Source: Cycas panzhihuaensis
Lineage: Eukaryota > Cycadophyta
Length of the DNA stretch: 64,000 bases
Direction: 5' to 3'
Assembly (NCBI GenBank): GCA_023213395.1
Contig: CM041465.1
Coordinates: 16,678,001 to 16,742,000, forward strand
Position numbers and translations under genes: made by a program
Notes under the pieces: generated by a model
Database searches by the model: none
What the model was told of the DNA's origin: nothing
Seen by the model: the letters and a program-made list of their open reading frames with translations, nothing else
Shown here: positions 32,721 through 44,157 of the stretch, in pieces
How positions within the stretch are numbered: position 1 is the stretch's first letter
Layout: every line of letters begins with the position of its first letter

Positions 32721-33340
32721 TAACTTTTTGAAGAAAGGGGCCCTATTTGTTTGGTCTCCTAAGGCCCAAGAAGCTTTTCAAGAGCTCAAGAAATCCTTAG
32801 CTTTTACCCTAACCTTGGTATCCCTTCTCTTCAACCATCCTTTATACCTCAGCCACTGATGAATCCTTATGGGCTATGCTTGCCCAAGAAGATGATTTGG
32901 GAATTGAGTGAGCCATTTACTTCATCATCCACACACTATTCACTATTGAGTTTAATTACTCTCCCACTGAAAATAAGTGCCTCACCTTAGTCCATGTGAC
33001 CAAGAAATTTAAGCACTACCTACTTGGCAATACCACTTGAGTGATCATTCAATCTGATCCCTTGAGGTATCTCTTAACTCAATCTAACTCCACTAGAAGG
33101 ACTGGTAAATGGGCCATCCTCCTTCAAGAGTCAGACCTCCAAATCATTAATGGGAAATCGAAGAAAGGAATGGTAGTCGATAAACAACTAGCTAATACTC
33201 CTATTCCTAACTCTTCTAACATTTCGGTTGATGACGCCTTACCTGATGAGCCTATCTTTTCCGTCCAAGACTCATCGCCCCCTCTATTATCTCATAGTGA
33301 ATGGTATAGGGACATTGTACAATACCTTACTGAGTAGTAG
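32721..33340 (+). pseudogene. Tat-C RNase H (first) and tether relic
   Basis: Sequence blocks: NFLKKGALFVWSPKAQEAFQ, the SATDESLWAMLAQEDDLGIE region (one frame change near 32855), FNYSPTENKCLTLVHVTKKF, KHYLLGNTT, SDPLRYLLTQSNSTRRTGKW and LQESDLQIINGKSKKG. The tether VDDALPDEPIFSVQDSSP (33041-33337) leads to integrase. No second RNase H lies in this tether; it is found 5 kb downstream. Confidence 0.87.
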
Positions 33341-34545
33341 TGTCGTCTTAGTGCTAATGACAAGGTGAAGCTACAAGTTAGGGATACCACTAGGCAGTAT
33401 CTTTTTATAGAGGAGATATTGTACAAGAGATCTTTCGATGGGGTCCTCCTTCACTGCATCAACCCTGATAAGGCAAACCAAATACTTCATGAGTGCCATA
33501 GTGACATTTGTAGAGGCCACTTTGGGGGCTAATCCATGGCCTTGAGGATCCTTTGCATGGTTTATTACTGGCCGTCCCTCTTCAAGGATGCCCATGCCTA
33601 TGCATTGCATTATCATAGGTGCCAAGAGCATGTCAACATTATTCATTCACCTTCTGAGGTCTTACATCTGATCATTTCTCCATGGCCTTTTTCCTAATAG
33701 GGATTAGACGTCATCAGTGCCATAACTATGCCTTCCTCATTATAGCACAAGTTCATCTTGATTATGACAGAGTATTTTACTAAATGGGTTGAAGCATTCC
33801 TCTTATCATCGATTACTAGCAAGACCATAACCACTTTTATTTACTAGCATATTATATATCAATTCAGGGTCCTAGACATCCTAATCACAAATAATGGCAC
33901 TCCATTTTGTAATAAGGAGGTAGATAAACTTTGTGGGAAGTTCAGGATATCCCATAAAACCTTGTCTCCTTATTATCCATAGGCCAATAGACAAATTAAA
34001 TATTTTAACAAAACCCTTATTAACGTCTTAAAGGAAATGGTTACTCAATCCTAAAGGGATTGGCACCTCTAACTTCCTTCTGCTTTGTGGGCATATCATA
34101 CTTCCATTCACACAGATATAGGGATGACCTTGTTCTCCCTCATGTATAGGACCGAAGTGGTCCTCCCCTTGGAAGTCAAAATCCCTACTTTATGAATTTC
34201 TCTTTGAGGTCTTATCAACAAGGAATTATGCCACTAAGCCTGCCTCCTCGACCTTGAGGCCTTAGATGAGAAATAATTGATGGTTTATCAAGCAAACCTC
34301 ACCTCCAAGGCTAGGGCACAAAGAATGTATGACAAACATCTTCATCCTTGCCCTCTAAATCCTGGGGATTATGTCCTCAAGCTTAACTCCATGATTGCTT
34401 ATCCAAGTTTGGGCCTAAATAGGTTGGCCCTTTTGTCATTATCGAGAGCCTTGATAATGGTACTTATAGGATAACAACTTTAGAGGGCCTTGAGTTCAGA
34501 AAAGCTATGAATGGTAAATTTCTAAAGAAGTTCTATGTGTGACCC
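33341..34545 (+). pseudogene. Tat-C integrase relic
   Basis: The plus strand gives CHSDICRGHFGG, YYWPSLFKDAHAYALHYHRC, GLDVISAITMPSS (first Asp kept), FILIMTEYFTKWVEAFLLSS, DILITNNGTPFCNKEVDKLC (second Asp to Asn) and ANRQIKYFNKTLINVLKEM (Glu to Lys). The C-terminal part shows VVLPLEVKIPTL, AQRMYDKHLHPCPLNPGDYV and FLKKFYV. No chromodomain follows. Several TAG/TAA stops occur. Confidence 0.88.
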
Positions 34546-35380
34546 CTTCTACTCATGAGTAGGATGGGAAGCCCGCCCCTCTTGCTTTAAAATGAGTCTA
34601 AAATACCACTCTAAGCATGTCATTGCTTTCCCTAGTCACATGTGTGATGATTATTTAGAGTGGCTCTTCATCCTTTGGACTCCGTCATTGATATTGCATC
34701 TCTTGCCTCCCTCTCTAGGGAGATCTTCTTTCCTTTCCTAGTTGGGTAAGCAAACTTCCCTCACTTCTGAGCATGGAGTTGCTTCCCAAATTAGGGCCCT
34801 TTGCTTGGGTATCCATACCCCCTAGTCATTGATTCCTTTGCATGTCCATTATGCTTCTTCTGAGGAATATGTATAGTTCCCCCCTCCTAGTCTCATATGT
34901 ATCTATCACCAATGTACATGGTGATCATGTGTGCCTAATACGAGTGTGGCATCATATGAAAGGAAGCACGAGTGATATCTCTATATGATCTAGTAAGAGC
35001 ATGCATAACAATCAACTAAAACTATCTAAATGCATAACCCCCGTACACCTGTGCACCCACATCCATATACATATACTTATCTCTTTATGCATCATATAAA
35101 TAAATAAACTACACAACAAAGTAACAACATCATAAACTCATCATAACATCATCATCATGTATCAAAATGGGGTACAAATTAGCCCCCATCTATATATGTA
35201 CAAAGTTATATGATACATCAAAATCATATGGTACATCATCTAGGCAATACACTTCAGAAAGATGGAATCCTTGTAGGGAGGAGATAATCATATGTCTACA
35301 TGTGGTGAAAACTTGTTGGAGGTTTGCAACTTTCCTATCAAAATACATAATATATAATCTCTTGGATGCCATGCCCTTAA
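34546..35380. other. Tat-C spacer between integrase and PMD-3
   Basis: Non-coding as far as I can see. It contains 'ttgctttaaaatgagtctaaaa' at about 34581-34602, shared in inverted orientation with the Tat-A and Tat-B spacers. 'cataaactcatcataacatcatcatc' near 35130 is low complexity. Confidence 0.45.
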
Positions 35381-35389
35381 GGGGTGTCA

Positions 35390-37430
35390 TCCCCTCATCT
35401 ACCAGATCCCTCACTAGGGGACCACATTCCTCCTAGGCTCCTACGATATCACTGTGAGGTCCCTGCCTCACTCTCCTCATCCTGAGGTCTAATCTGGGTC
35501 ATCATAGTAGTGTGCATTCTATTGTACGATGACCTAGTGACTATTTGGTTGACTAGTTGATCATACCTAGCTAATAAATGATCCCTCTCCCTCTCAACTC
35601 CATGGAGTCTATCCTCTAGCACATCGATTTGGATCCTACTCTTAGCATCACTGCCTACTCCTCCTAGTTAGGCCTCCAGTCCCTATATCTAGCCTTACAA
35701 GGTATCCCTCTCCACCATTATCTAGTCCCTCTCTGCCTATAGCTCATCCTAGGTGCCCTACAGCTAACTGACCCTTACCTAGAGCTCCTAGGACTCTGCC
35801 ACCCACATATCCCTAGCCTAAATCAATGGGGTGAATGATACTATATGTGGTCCCGCTGATCAGGGCTCCTCGTTGGCTAAGATAGGAGGTTGTCCCTCCA
35901 CGTAGATCTAGGTGAATAGCTCGCACACTACTACCTCCAGCAACCTCACCATCTCATCTCCCCCTACTAAACCATGTATATCAGAAGTTAGTCTAGAATA
36001 TATATGTATATGAAAACATCAAGAAATAAATAAAATCATCTAGGGAAGTAACGAGTGATCAAATAGAAGCTAGAGTCAAGGTAGAGTCTCACCTCCTAGG
36101 ATGACTGGCTCCTCTACCTAGATGATCTCCTCCTCAGTTGTAGCTCCCTCTGCACCACCTCTACCTCCTTGATCCCTAGCACTACCTCCTCACCTATCTC
36201 CTAAGCTGCTAGGGCATCTCCTTCCTCTAGTGCCTCTTCTCTTGGGATCCTTCGATTTGTTGTGGCAATTATTGCCTCTGTCACTACCACCATGGCCATG
36301 ATCGCTACTTGGAATCTACCTGTAGCCCTCTCTCTAGTTGCTAGTCTCGGTGGTGACCTCTCTCCTACTATTGATGTCAATGGACCTACCTCATCTCTTA
36401 TGCCCCTTGATGGCCATGCTTCATCTCTTCCATCATTACCATCATCATCCCCACCCTCATCAGGATTATCTCCCAACTCTCCTCTTTTGTCATCGATCTC
36501 CCAATGGATAGCTTGGTAAGGATCTATTGTGTAGTTTATTAGGGTCAGGAGATCTAGTGATATTGCCACAACTGATTGTCTCATGCAAATCTGGTACTCA
36601 ATCCCTCTAAATCTAGTCTACCACCTATGTACCATAGGGGCCCTGGATGAGATAGGATGAGGCCCTCTTGGTGGCACCACTCCTCTAAAATGATCAAAGA
36701 ACCAATACTAGAGTAGCATACAATAAGAGAAACCTCCTCTCCCTACTAATCGTATATGGTCCAACTGAGAAACTATGTTAGCTATTATCAAAGCAGCCTA
36801 GTTGAATCTCTCCCTAGCCTCGCATCTCCTAATAGTCATCATCCATCCTCAAAGGATGTCCATATAATTCTATTTCTAGGATATCCATAATAGAATAGCC
36901 AAAGTGATGAGTTTCCTCATATGAGGAACTCTCGATAAAACTATAGCTCGAAATGAGACTCCTCGCCAATCCCATTGGCTCCATCCTATAAAAAATCTAT
37001 CTACCTTCCTATGGACAACATCTGTGCTAGGTAAAATACCTAAAGATGTCGGTACCCCTCCTACTGGTACTCCTAGGATCCTCCTAATATCTCTAGGTGT
37101 GATGGTGACATCCCCCACTTGTGGGTGATGGAACGCATACCTCTGTCTATCCCAATGAGACACTATCTCAACTAACAAGTGCTAATTTGATGCATATTGT
37201 GGGGTCTTAATCATCTTCAAGAGCCCACAACATCACAAGTTCATCCTCTCTTGCCTTGACATCATCTCTATAAAACTCATCATAGCCATGTCGATAGTCT
37301 CACGGTTATCAATTATGAGAATAGCCTGTAAGCACCAAAAAACTAATAAAAAACCATCAACTCTCTCCTGCCATGTGTTGTACCTCTCTTTGGATGATTG
37401 GAGCTCTCTTAGATGGAGCTCCATCTAGGT
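35390..37430 (-). pseudogene. PMD-3: plant-mobile-domain frame, antisense to Tat-C pol
   Basis: The best preserved of three copies. The minus strand reads HLRELQSSKERYNTWQERV (37233-37424), then LLVEIVSHWDRQRYAFHHPQ, VGDVTITPRDIRRILGVPVG and FFIGWSQWDWRGVSFRAIVL (36876-37178), the PMD core (PF10536). With stops it continues through ERFN*AALIIANIVSQLD, RGGFSYCMLL*YWFFDHFRG and VVPPRGPHPISSRAPMVHRW. An acidic region follows (36201-36584, GDNPDEGGDDDGNDGRDE), then a charged, likely coiled-coil tail (DVLEDRLHGVERERDHLLAR) near 35590. It lies downstream of Tat-C integrase and antisense to it. Confidence 0.82.
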
Positions 37431-38520
37431 CTCTCTTTTCTTTTTTCTCCTATTTAGTCTCTACCTTGAGTCAAACTTTGTAGTACTGTAGATATTGATA
37501 TGGGCCTCGCTGAGAAATTCCTATTTTCTTAGCGGCCCCACCACAAACTTCATGATGCCATGACAATTACCATGGGGTTGTGCGTGGCCCTAAAAAACCC
37601 TAAAATTTATCTAAGTGGGCCTAGCTTAGCCTACTAGGACTAGGGTTACTTAATGCCTTGGTCATCCCCCTCCATGAGCCTCATTCGAGCTCTAGGGGGT
37701 ATCAAATGCCCTTATGGGGCCCAAAAAGCTATAAAGAATCCATTAAATTCAATTAACAGAATGAAAGGATCAAAGCATGATCCACTTACTGGATTAGGTC
37801 TGATCATTGCCATCTTATCCCTATGATCCCAATGGATATCTACTGACTCTAATCCAATGGTTGGATCTCCTACTAGGTGCTCCTGAATGGTGACATGGCC
37901 TTACTACTTAGAGGGAAGAGCTCCAGATCTATCGTGGAGCCCATGAAAATGAATTTCATTTTTAACCTTTTCTCCCTTTTATATGCAGGGCCCCCTAGGG
38001 GCACCACCTATGTTCTTCTTATTGCAACAACCCTTAGGATCGCTTCTTCATGCTCATTCATTTTGTCTTTAGGGTCTGACCCCTTTTCTGCTCCTACAAC
38101 CTCTTTTTCACCTCCTTTTGATGTATTTATGATGAGCCTTTCCAGCTTCCTATAGGCTCCTTTTGCCTTATTTTTTGTTTGGCTCCAAAACATGTCTATG
38201 TTTATACTCCTTTGGCTTATTTCAATGTTTAAGATCCATTTTTTCCATCTTTTTAAGCCTTTGAGGTTCCTAGGGAAAGCTCCTCCTCGCTTCTAGGCCT
38301 CCATAGGCCCTTTTATAACCCTAGGGGCCTCGAAAGAGTACATTTGCTAATCTTTTCTCACTCTTTTGTCAAGCAAGCCTCCCTCGAACCTGGTAGCCTG
38401 CCTCTAGGTCTCTCCTACCCTCTCATGATCTATATTTATAGCTTTTCTAAGTCATTGTAGCCTCATTGCTAACCTTTTTACATCTTGGAACTACTATAAC
38501 CATCTCTTTTATGAACTGAT
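37431..38520. other. Tat-C spacer between PMD-3 and the second RNase H
   Basis: No recognised coding frame on either strand. If PMD-3 was expressed from its own antisense promoter, that promoter would lie here, but I see no convincing TATA box on the minus strand. Confidence 0.4.
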
Positions 38521-38524
38521 TCAA

Positions 38525-38965
38525 GGTCTGCCTTTTTTCACCATGGTATTACTCATCTTCACTAATGGAGGAAGTCATGGCAACCCTGGACCTTCCATAG
38601 CCACTTGTATCCTTTGTGATCCCTCCAGAAATGACTCTATATGTTTTAGAATTTTTTTGTCTAAGTCTACAAATAATGAGGCAAAATACACTACCATTAT
38701 CAAAGCCCTTACTGATGCAGTTTGCTTCCACAATGGCCCTATCATCCTTTATTGCGACTCCTAGATTATCATGTCACAACTAACCCAAGTCTACTAAGTG
38801 CATTTCCTATGATTGCGTGCCCCTGCTTTGACCACCAGGTCCCTATTATCCCTCTTCTCTTTCGTGGACATTTAACACATTCCCCGAGATCTAAACGCCA
38901 AGGCAGATGGCCTTACTCGTCGCATCCTCAAGCATTGTCTCCCTCTCTTGGATGATGTTACCTAG
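38525..38965 (+). pseudogene. Tat-C second RNase H (aRNH-type) relic
   Basis: The plus strand reads LLIFTNGGSHGNPGPSIATC, FLSKSTNNEAKYTTIIKALT, GPIILYCDS and, past stops, HIPRDLNAKADGLTRRILKH. All four RNase HI blocks are present. The first catalytic Asp is Asn (TNGGS), while the Glu of NNE, the Asp of CDS and the Asp of KAD are kept. It is the same type as the copy at 10.2-10.6 kb. Here it lies beyond the antisense PMD frame, about 500 bp before the 3' LTR. Confidence 0.87.
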
Positions 38966-39449
38966 GTAGCCTAATTGGTTGCCTGAACACCCAAGCTCTA
39001 GGGTTATCCTCTCTTTTCATTTCAATCCCTTCATATTTCTGAAAGCATGCCACTAATGAGGTTAAACTACGATGACCATTAGGTTTGATTCTTCACTCTT
39101 TTCTTTGTACCATCCATGTCACGATGCTCTTGCACTTTGACTCTCTATATGTATAGGTCTTTCACTCACATTTACTTGTTGATTGTGCTTGAGACCTTGC
39201 ACAACACTCATCTTGCATAAGGGCAATGGCGGACAACTCCCCCATCCCCTCATTCTCTCATACAAAACCCTTGGGTAACACACGGGCAACCCCTATGCCA
39301 CTCCATTCTTCTCCTTGCCCATGTGATCTACCACGACACTCACCATTCTCCTTAGATGATGACACTTTTTGCATTAGTAGATGATATTGATTCTTTTATG
39401 TTGATAGCATTTGCCATCGCCGGATGCTCCCAAGTGACGAGGCTCTACT
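38966..39449. other. Tat-C 3' untranslated stretch
   Basis: Between the second RNase H and the polypurine tract. C/T-rich, with no open frame that I recognise. Confidence 0.4.
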
Positions 39450-39462
39450 ACCAAGGGGGCAG
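39450..39462 (+). other. Polypurine tract of Tat-C
   Basis: ACCAAGGGGGCAG immediately precedes the TGTTTCCT start of the 3' LTR. Confidence 0.85.
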
Positions 39463-42133
39463 TGTTTCCTGGCTATAGGGAATAGACATGGGTAGCGCCT
39501 CTTAGGTAGGCATATGTATACATCTCTACTCTTACTCCTCCTTTAGTTTAGGATGTGATGAGATGCTTGATGGTTGTATTTTTGTATGATATTATTACAT
39601 ACATGGTTAGGATGCCTAGTTTGCCTACCCATTTTGTGTATGTGACTGTGATCTAGCCTATGATGACTCAGGACCATGGTCCTATGGGACCACGTAGCCT
39701 TTTATGACACCTCCTTAGCACTCTCGAGTACTCATAGGCCCATGTAGCTTGTGTTTTACTCATGATTGGCCTTGTACATAATCCCTAACACCTCATTTTG
39801 GGCTTGATCACCTTTGTATACTTTTTAGACCCTTCATTGGGGTCTCTTATGTACCCTTTTATACATTTGTCAGGCCCCACCACTACCTAAAGGTCCTCTA
39901 AAGGCCTTACCAGTCTAACATACCTCACTTTTGCACCTAGAGACTCTTCTTTTAGGGGTCCCCTAGGCCTCCTTTTTATTTGTCTTTGTATTTTGTTTGC
40001 ACCATGATAATATTTATGGTACCATGCTATACTTTTCAGTACCGTGCTAAACTTTATAGTACCACAAAGTTTACCATGGGGCAACTATCTATTAGCTTCT
40101 ACAGCATGGAAATAGCTGGTTTCACATTTATTGTGAAACTGCCATGTGGTAGGCCACTATTTCCTACCCAGAGCGAATCCTAAATGCTTGAGAATCCTAA
40201 TTTGAGCATAAAAACCCAAATGTAAGTTCATCTTACCTCTCTTGGCTCTTAACAAAAGGAAAAAATTGCCACTTACCCATACTTCTAATCTCTCTTCCTA
40301 TTCTCTTCTTCTTCAAGGGTAAAACCCTAAAACATAGGGCTAAACCAGACCTTCTCCAACAAATCCTTCCTCCTTAGTTCTCACTCCAGTAGCAGCAATA
40401 GGATTGTGAGGCTTTGAGTCCTTTCCTTATGTCCAAGTAGGCCCTTCTTCACTTATCAAGTGGGATTCTCATCTCCTTTCATTTGCATATGAGGTAACAT
40501 TTATTTTGCTTTAGTTTTATGGTTGCAAATAGGTTTATTCTTATGGTTACTTTCTATTAGCAAGAGTGTTTATTCACCAACTCTATTTGTTGCAAATTTG
40601 GTATATGTTTCATCTGTTTTGGATGTCCAAAGGGAGGCAAACCCTTCTTTTCTCTATTAGTTGCACCTCCATATCCCTTGGGCATTCTTCAGGTATAGCT
40701 ATGTGGACTATTGGACTTTCTAGAGAAGGAGAAGATGAGTTCATGGATGGAGTTCTGACCCCTATAGCCATATCCTCCAGTGCAACCCCCTACTTCTTTT
40801 AGTTCCCTACTCCGTGCCCATCCTACAAACAAAGAAACACCCTTGGGTGAGGGCTTTTACTAGTTGTAATGTTTATAACCCTTGCAATGCTTGCAATCAA
40901 CCTACATACACATTATTCCATAGAAAATTTCCTCACATGCCTTGCTTTTCATAAGATTTACACTCTTCTTGCATATTGTTTACAAAACTTACAACATTGT
41001 GACTTTTGTAATATTTATGCTTTTTATAGATTTTGTAACTTCTTGTACTTCCTATAAGTTATCTCTATTTTTATTTTCTTAGAGCTTTTGATCCTCTCTT
41101 AACTTGTTCTTGGAGTACCCAAGAATGTAGGAGGTAGCTTAGTTAAGGGGGCTTGCCATTCTAAGGCTCTCTTTTTTCTTACCTTTAAAATCCCCTTCGT
41201 TCCCCTTAGAAGTTCTTAGAAACTTTTTGGCACATAAGGAAAGTTGTGATATGTGTTATTTGTTTCTTTTAAAATATTAAGTAAGTTTAAACTTCACCTT
41301 AGCTAGAATACACACACATCAACACATATGCATGATATTGCTTGTTGTTGAAAGGGTTTATTCATACAAAAACACCACCCATCTTGAGTAAGTAGGATCA
41401 TGTTACAAATTAGAAGGTACATTGGCTTCATTTATATTTATTTTTCTTTGAAACTCTCCTTTAAGTTCTTTACTTTTTCATAATACACTTTGGAGAAGGT
41501 AAGGAAGCCCCACCTATAATTTCATCTACAATGTCAACTGTGACTTGGAGCATAAGGTGACAAGTGAAAGGAGGACGAAGAAGAGAAAGAGAGGCACCTT
41601 ATCAATCGTCTCATTTCCAGGTGCACCCCTTCTAACTCTTCTCCTCTTCCTTCTTCTTTGCTTCTCCCCCCTTTCTTCCTAAAAAGGACTTGGTCTCATT
41701 TGTATATAGCTTGTAATCATTTTCTTGTGTACTTGCATTCATCAAAGGAAAAGCATAAAAGGAGAATATTCATATTTGCACTCCCATTATGCATTAGCAT
41801 GCATAGACCTTGTCTCTCCTTTCCACTTGCATGAGCATAGAAAGGGTTGCTTAAACAAGTGCACTCCTTATTCCTCCTGTTAAAGGAAAAATTGAGCAAA
41901 CTAACTAGAAGCCTTTCCTTTCCTTGTGGCACCCTCCTTTTGCATCCTATATGTATGCACCAGTATAGGGGTAGGATTAGGGAAGTGGAATTTGGTTTTG
42001 ATAGTTATCCTTCTTTCTTGCACCACTAGAAGAGGTTGCGTAGGTCATTCGTGTCCTTTCTCTCTTTTATACCCCCTCCTCCTTTAACTTAATCTTCCAT
42101 TGATAAAAAGGAAAAAAGAGAGAGGATAGAAAA

Positions 42134-42164
42134 AGAGAGAGAGAGAGTGTGTGTGTGTGTGTGT
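42134..42164. repeat. (GA)n/(GT)n compound microsatellite
   Basis: A run of GA dinucleotides passes directly into GT dinucleotides within the U5 part of the Tat-C 3' LTR. Confidence 0.9.
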
Positions 42165-42741
42165 TCTTATTGAACTATGTTCTTTTGGCATTGATATCTT
42201 GCATTTTGACACTATCTTACTTCTTAAACAAGACAAAACACTACCTAAAACTCCTAGCATAGTTGACCAACATGCATTCTTAATTTAAACCCTAGAGGCA
42301 CCTCTTTTAAGTGAACCTTTAACAAAATTTATCACTAATCTTATTTCTTGGATTTGGTCTGCACATACCAAATCCCCCTTCGCACCTTTCAACCAACCAT
42401 CCCTCTTACTTGTTCCATAGACTCTTATCATATTAGGGCCTACTTCTTCTCCTCTTCCCTAGAAGAGGGCCTTGATCCTTTCTCTCCTTCCTTCTCCCAT
42501 TAGGATAGGAGAGTCCTTCCTTAGGCTACTTAGAAAATCAAGGATACCCTTGCCCAACTCAACCATGAGAAGGCACCCGCCAAAAGGGAAATTTCTATGC
42601 ACTATTTGTGGGTCTTCAAACCTAGGTTCTAATGTAGAAATTCACTCTATGGATGACCTACCCTTATATTTTAGGACTTTTAAGCCCTTGATATAGTAAT
42701 AGTGTTGGTTTAGATATCCTTGTCTTTAGTGACCACCCAGA

Positions 42742-42790
42742 GGTGCGCTTCTAGGTGCTATCCATGTCTATTCCTGGTTGTTAGGAAACA
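42742..42790 (-). repeat. Inverted copy of the Tat LTR start
   Basis: On the minus strand from 42790 the sequence TGTTTCCT...GGAATAGACATGG.TAGC.CCT repeats the first 38 bases of the LTR at 39463 with 28 matches. Either a minus-oriented LTR fragment begins here or the LTR has unusually long terminal inverted repeats. Confidence 0.6.
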
Positions 42791-43960
42791 AGACTAAAAC
42801 TCTAAGAAGTGGATGATGTTAGTATGTTAACTTAACTCATATTTGGTAATGTTAATGTAGAAAACATATTCATTAGGTTGTGAATCATCTAGATCCTCAC
42901 CGAATTCATCAAGTAAAGGGGAGTATATAAGTTGGTTGACTATAACCTTTTTTTTTTTGGATTTATGAGTGACCATTTTTAAATTAAATTATTAGAGTAA
43001 GATCTATTTACTTCCTTGCCTAGTCAAATTAATTTTAGTAAGAAGGAATTTGATAGGGTATATTTCTTACAATTTGAGAATGGCATAGACATAATGATAA
43101 GAAGTAAGTGAAGGTACATACTCACCTCTTTACTTTTACATGGTTTTTTATGACTTGGATCAATTATATTTTGAGTGAATGCTTGAGTTTGCCTATTGAT
43201 TTACTTGATGTGTTGATTTTACCTTTGTTGATGATGATTTAAACCATAGTCAATGGCTACTTTTATCCTCTGTTAGAGTTTACTAAGTTTAGAAAGGCTA
43301 ATTAGTACCTTTGTAAGGCTTTATTTGCTCCTTTACCACTTTGCTTGTGGCTTTTTCATCTTGTTCTATTTTATTAGCTTCATTTTCCACCCATTTTGTC
43401 TTATTTTCTCTATAGTTCTTTTTATCTTTCTATCTATTTAACTATCCTACTTTGTTTCTTGAATCCCACATTATTTGGTGACTTTTATGCTCCATCCTTT
43501 TACCCAACAATGAGTATTTACTAATAATTTATGGTGCCATAAAGATTATTTGTAGTATCATGATAAACTTTGTAGTACTAATTTTTGAAGACATAAATTT
43601 TTTTGCCCTCACATTCAATCATATATTTATGATGCCTAAACACAATCCCATTTATTGTTAGTCCAATCTCAAAGATGGCCCATTGGTTTTATCAAAACCA
43701 TAGACCATGCCCCACATAAAAACCATGGGTCACATGATTTTGGGCTAATTCCATGGGTAATTATCCATGGATTTGAGCCCATGGTTTTATCTATTCCAAT
43801 GGGCTTGAGACCATGGACTAAGCCCCTCCCTGTTGTCAATAAGAACCCCCTCTTTTTTACATGAAATAGGGTCAATAAAAATTATCACTATGCTACCATT
43901 ATATTATTATAATCCTACCAAAAATAAGCAAACCTTTTATTTTCACTACTTAGAAAAGGC
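42791..43960. other. AT/T-rich stretch without recognised genes
   Basis: No coding homology is seen. A T run lies near 42950. The only strong structure is the palindromic CCATGG cluster at about 43665-43830, listed separately. The two opposite open frames there are shadows of the palindrome. Confidence 0.45.
43665..43830. repeat. Imperfect palindrome rich in CCATGG
   Basis: The centre CCATGGGTAATTATCCATGG at about 43752-43771 is nearly self-complementary. The flanks 'gggctaatt' and 'atttgagccc' extend the arms, and further CCATGG, CCCATGG and ATGGGC elements lie on both sides. Translations of the two strands resemble each other for this reason. Confidence 0.75.
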
Positions 43961-43974
43961 CGTGATGCAAGACA

Positions 43975-44124
43975 AGGATGTATTTGATTATTTATAGGAA
44001 GAAGCTCTACATACAACTACTTATCTAACTAACATAAGCATTATTAAGGTTGTTAGGAATATGACACTTGAAGAAGTTTCATTAGGAATATAACCAACTA
44101 TAAGTCATCTTAGAATGTTTGAGT

Positions 44125-44157
<33 letters not shown>

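Larger units (their letters stand above)
24205..42790 (+). mobile_element. Tat-C: Ty3/Gypsy (Tat-type) element, interrupted by Copia-B
   Basis: Plus-strand order: RT (split by Copia-B at 24503-32121), RNase H, integrase, spacer, antisense PMD frame, second RNase H, polypurine tract, long 3' LTR. It has lost everything upstream of RT at a head-to-head junction with Tat-B. The LTR family (TGTTTCC start) recurs as the solo LTR at 48718 and as the 5' LTR of Tat-E at 59902. Confidence 0.87.
39463..42790 (+). repeat. Tat-C 3' LTR (about 3.3 kb)
   Basis: It starts TGTTTCCTGGCTATAGGG. Collinear landmarks are shared with the copies at 48718 and 59902: 'gcctatgatgac' near 39658, 'taaatgcttgagaatcctaa' near 40181, 'ggagaaggtaaggaagcccc' near 41492 and 'tttgtgggtcttcaaacc' near 42605. 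A CATAAAAACCC box near 40207 corresponds to TATAAAACCC in the solo copy. The end is uncertain: by homology it could be TGCTATCCA at 42764, while an inverted copy of the LTR start ends at 42790. A (GA)n(GT)n microsatellite lies at about 42134-42164. Confidence 0.78.

Noticed and set aside
36201-36584. 127-codon acidic frame as an independent gene
   Set aside because: It is the middle part of the PMD-3 frame, continuous in direction and order with the PMD core upstream and the charged tail downstream.
43655-43875. Two opposite 68-69 codon frames
   Set aside because: They mirror each other because of the CCATGG palindrome; no domain and no codon signal.
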